DNA of 5,959 bases from NCBI GenBank assembly GCA_003554345.1, contig PWGE01000422.1:1-5959 (forward strand), read 5' to 3'. The notes under the pieces are model-generated. The model had not been told where the DNA came from. It saw nothing but the letters and a program-made list of their open reading frames with translations, and searched no databases. A program made the position numbers and the translations under genes. This DNA is from T1SED10-198M sp003554345 [NCBI: Candidatus Sumerlaeota bacterium] (GTDB lineage Bacteria; Sumerlaeota; T1SED10-198M). This document shows, in pieces, positions 5,340 to 5,959 of the stretch (position 1 is its first letter; every line of letters starts with the position of its first letter).

Positions 5340-5746
5340 AGTCGGATACGCTCCAGCGTTTTATGAGTCACTGCCCAGACGTTTTCTGATTTTTGAAACT
5401 CAACATGCATAAAATGAGCGGTTTCTGCTGAGTCAGGAGACTGCTGGCTGACCCAGATATGGTAACGAAGGTGATTGTCATCTCTATCTTCTGATTCCAG
5501 GCGATAGTAAAGGTCTCCCAGCTTCGACCACTCACGATCTGAAATCGGCACTTCTTCCTGCAGGCAGTATTCAATTTCTTCATACAACGTTCTGAGGAGG
5601 CTGTATTCCCGCATCGAATTCTGCCAGTTTCTGACCTGTTGAAACTCCTGTAACTGGGTATTGAGAAGAGTAATCATCGCCAGAGATATTCCCGTGACAA
5701 TGAAAAGAACTCCCAGGTATGTGGCGCCTGATGAGGTTTTCTTCAC
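5336..5746 (-). CDS. Prepilin-like minor pseudopilin lacking Glu5
   Basis: The product has 136 residues. The N-terminus MKKTSSG followed by ATYLGVLFIVTGISLAMI has the layout of a prepilin: a short basic leader, Gly at the presumed cleavage point (G7), then a hydrophobic helix at about 8-29. The position-5 residue of the mature protein is Gly12, where nearly all pseudopilins have Glu. Among known subunits the tip protein GspK also lacks this Glu, but GspK is usually about twice as long. The rest is soluble, with a likely long helix (about 30-64) and beta-rich sequence (e.g. LRYHIWVSQQ). The start is GTG, set by AGGAGG six bases upstream and by the GTGA overlap with the preceding gene. It is probably a minor or priming pseudopilin; a simple membrane-anchored accessory protein is the alternative. 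Confidence 0.75.
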   Translation of the reverse strand: MKKTSSGATYLGVLFIVTGISLAMITLLNTQLQEFQQVRNWQNSMREYSLLRTLYEEIEYCLQEEVPISDREWSKLGDLYYRLESEDRDDNHLRYHIWVSQQSPDSAETAHFMHVEFQKSENVWAVTHKTLERIRL

Positions 5747-5959
5747 CGCTTACCTCCTGCCGGCAGGGAAAGGGTATAGCTTCCTGAGCGCCTTCCAAGA
5801 TCGGGAACTTCCGTGGTGTGTATTGATATCTCGTATAACTCTTCTTCATTGATCTCGAATGTTTCTATGCCTTCCACCCGGTATATTTCCTGTCCATTCT
5901 TTTCAATGACGAGGACCCCTTCTTCGGAAAGCCGGTAGGTAAATGCTTCGTCCTCAAAT
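5743..5959 (-). CDS. C-terminal end of a probable minor pseudopilin (GspJ/GspH-like), partial
   Basis: An open frame enters from the right edge and gives 71 complete residues before a TGA at 5745-5743. Features include YRLSEEGVLVIEKNG, followed by EIYRVEGIETFEINEEEL and a strand-like YEISIHTTEV. A hydrophobic/charged alternation in which a peptide strand leads to 'G-x-x-x-F-x-I' and a final beta strand is typical of the C-terminal beta domain of GspJ/GspH-type minor pseudopilins. The N-terminal prepilin signal is outside the window, so the assignment rests on this pattern and on the two prepilin-like genes that follow. Its stop overlaps the next start as GTGA, so the three genes form a coupled unit. 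No ATG start is visible within the window in this frame. Confidence 0.65.
   Translation of the reverse strand, partial: FEDEAFTYRLSEEGVLVIEKNGQEIYRVEGIETFEINEEELYEISIHTTEVPDLGRRSGSYTLSLPAGGKR
5753..5758 (-). promoter_or_regulatory. Ribosome binding site fixing the GTG start at 5746
   Basis: A consensus AGGAGG on the minus strand lies six bases before the GTG. It falls inside the last codons of the preceding gene. It decides the start, because a GTG rather than an ATG begins the prepilin-like leader. Confidence 0.75.

Noticed and set aside
5580-5849. Minus-strand 89-codon frame across the junction of the partial pseudopilin and the 136-residue gene
   Set aside because: It is out of frame with both coding regions, which are supported by GTGA coupling, a ribosome site and prepilin features.

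Overview
The window suggests a diderm (Gram-negative type) bacterium of moderate to low GC, probably an uncultured or candidate-phylum lineage. The reasons are a GspG-like pseudopilin with a C-terminal YDPTNGTVSPGD stretch, an ECF sigma factor paired with a zinc-type membrane anti-sigma factor, and intergenic DNA that looks like widely dispersed simple repeats. A firmer taxonomic call is not possible from this sequence alone. Nearly all genes lie on the minus strand, so transcription runs from high to low coordinates.

Right side (4605-5959): the 3' end of a type II secretion/type IV pilus-like gene set. In transcription order it holds the C-terminal end of a protein that looks like a minor pseudopilin (cut by the window edge), a 136-residue prepilin-like protein lacking the usual Glu5, and a 244-residue GspG-like pseudopilin with a long charged insert. 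Each gene overlaps the next by 4 nt (GTGA, then ATGA).

Middle (2280-4607): after a 92-nt gap with a good sigma70-like promoter candidate comes an ECF sigma factor, its presumed ZAS-type anti-sigma factor and a short GspE/PilB-family assembly ATPase. These are again joined by 4-nt ATGA overlaps. The arrangement puts a regulatory switch and the machine's motor on one message, next to the pseudopilins the motor would polymerise. This physical coupling is the most interesting feature of the window.

Centre-left (1888-2279): an AT-rich spacer of about 390 bp. It holds a strong promoter candidate for the next operon and a 47-codon reading frame interrupted by one in-frame TAA.

Left operon (545-1968): a 358-residue multi-pass membrane protein of unknown function, overlapped by 4 nt with a small basic protein carrying two YVIP motifs. 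Neither is recognised.

Far left (1-540): the last 23 codons of an integrase-type transposase on the plus strand, then AT-rich DNA with two diverged copies of a CTTTGCGT-containing repeat. A doubtful 68-codon minus-strand frame begins inside the first copy and is probably repeat-derived. No rRNA, tRNA, CRISPR array or convincing intrinsic terminator was seen.
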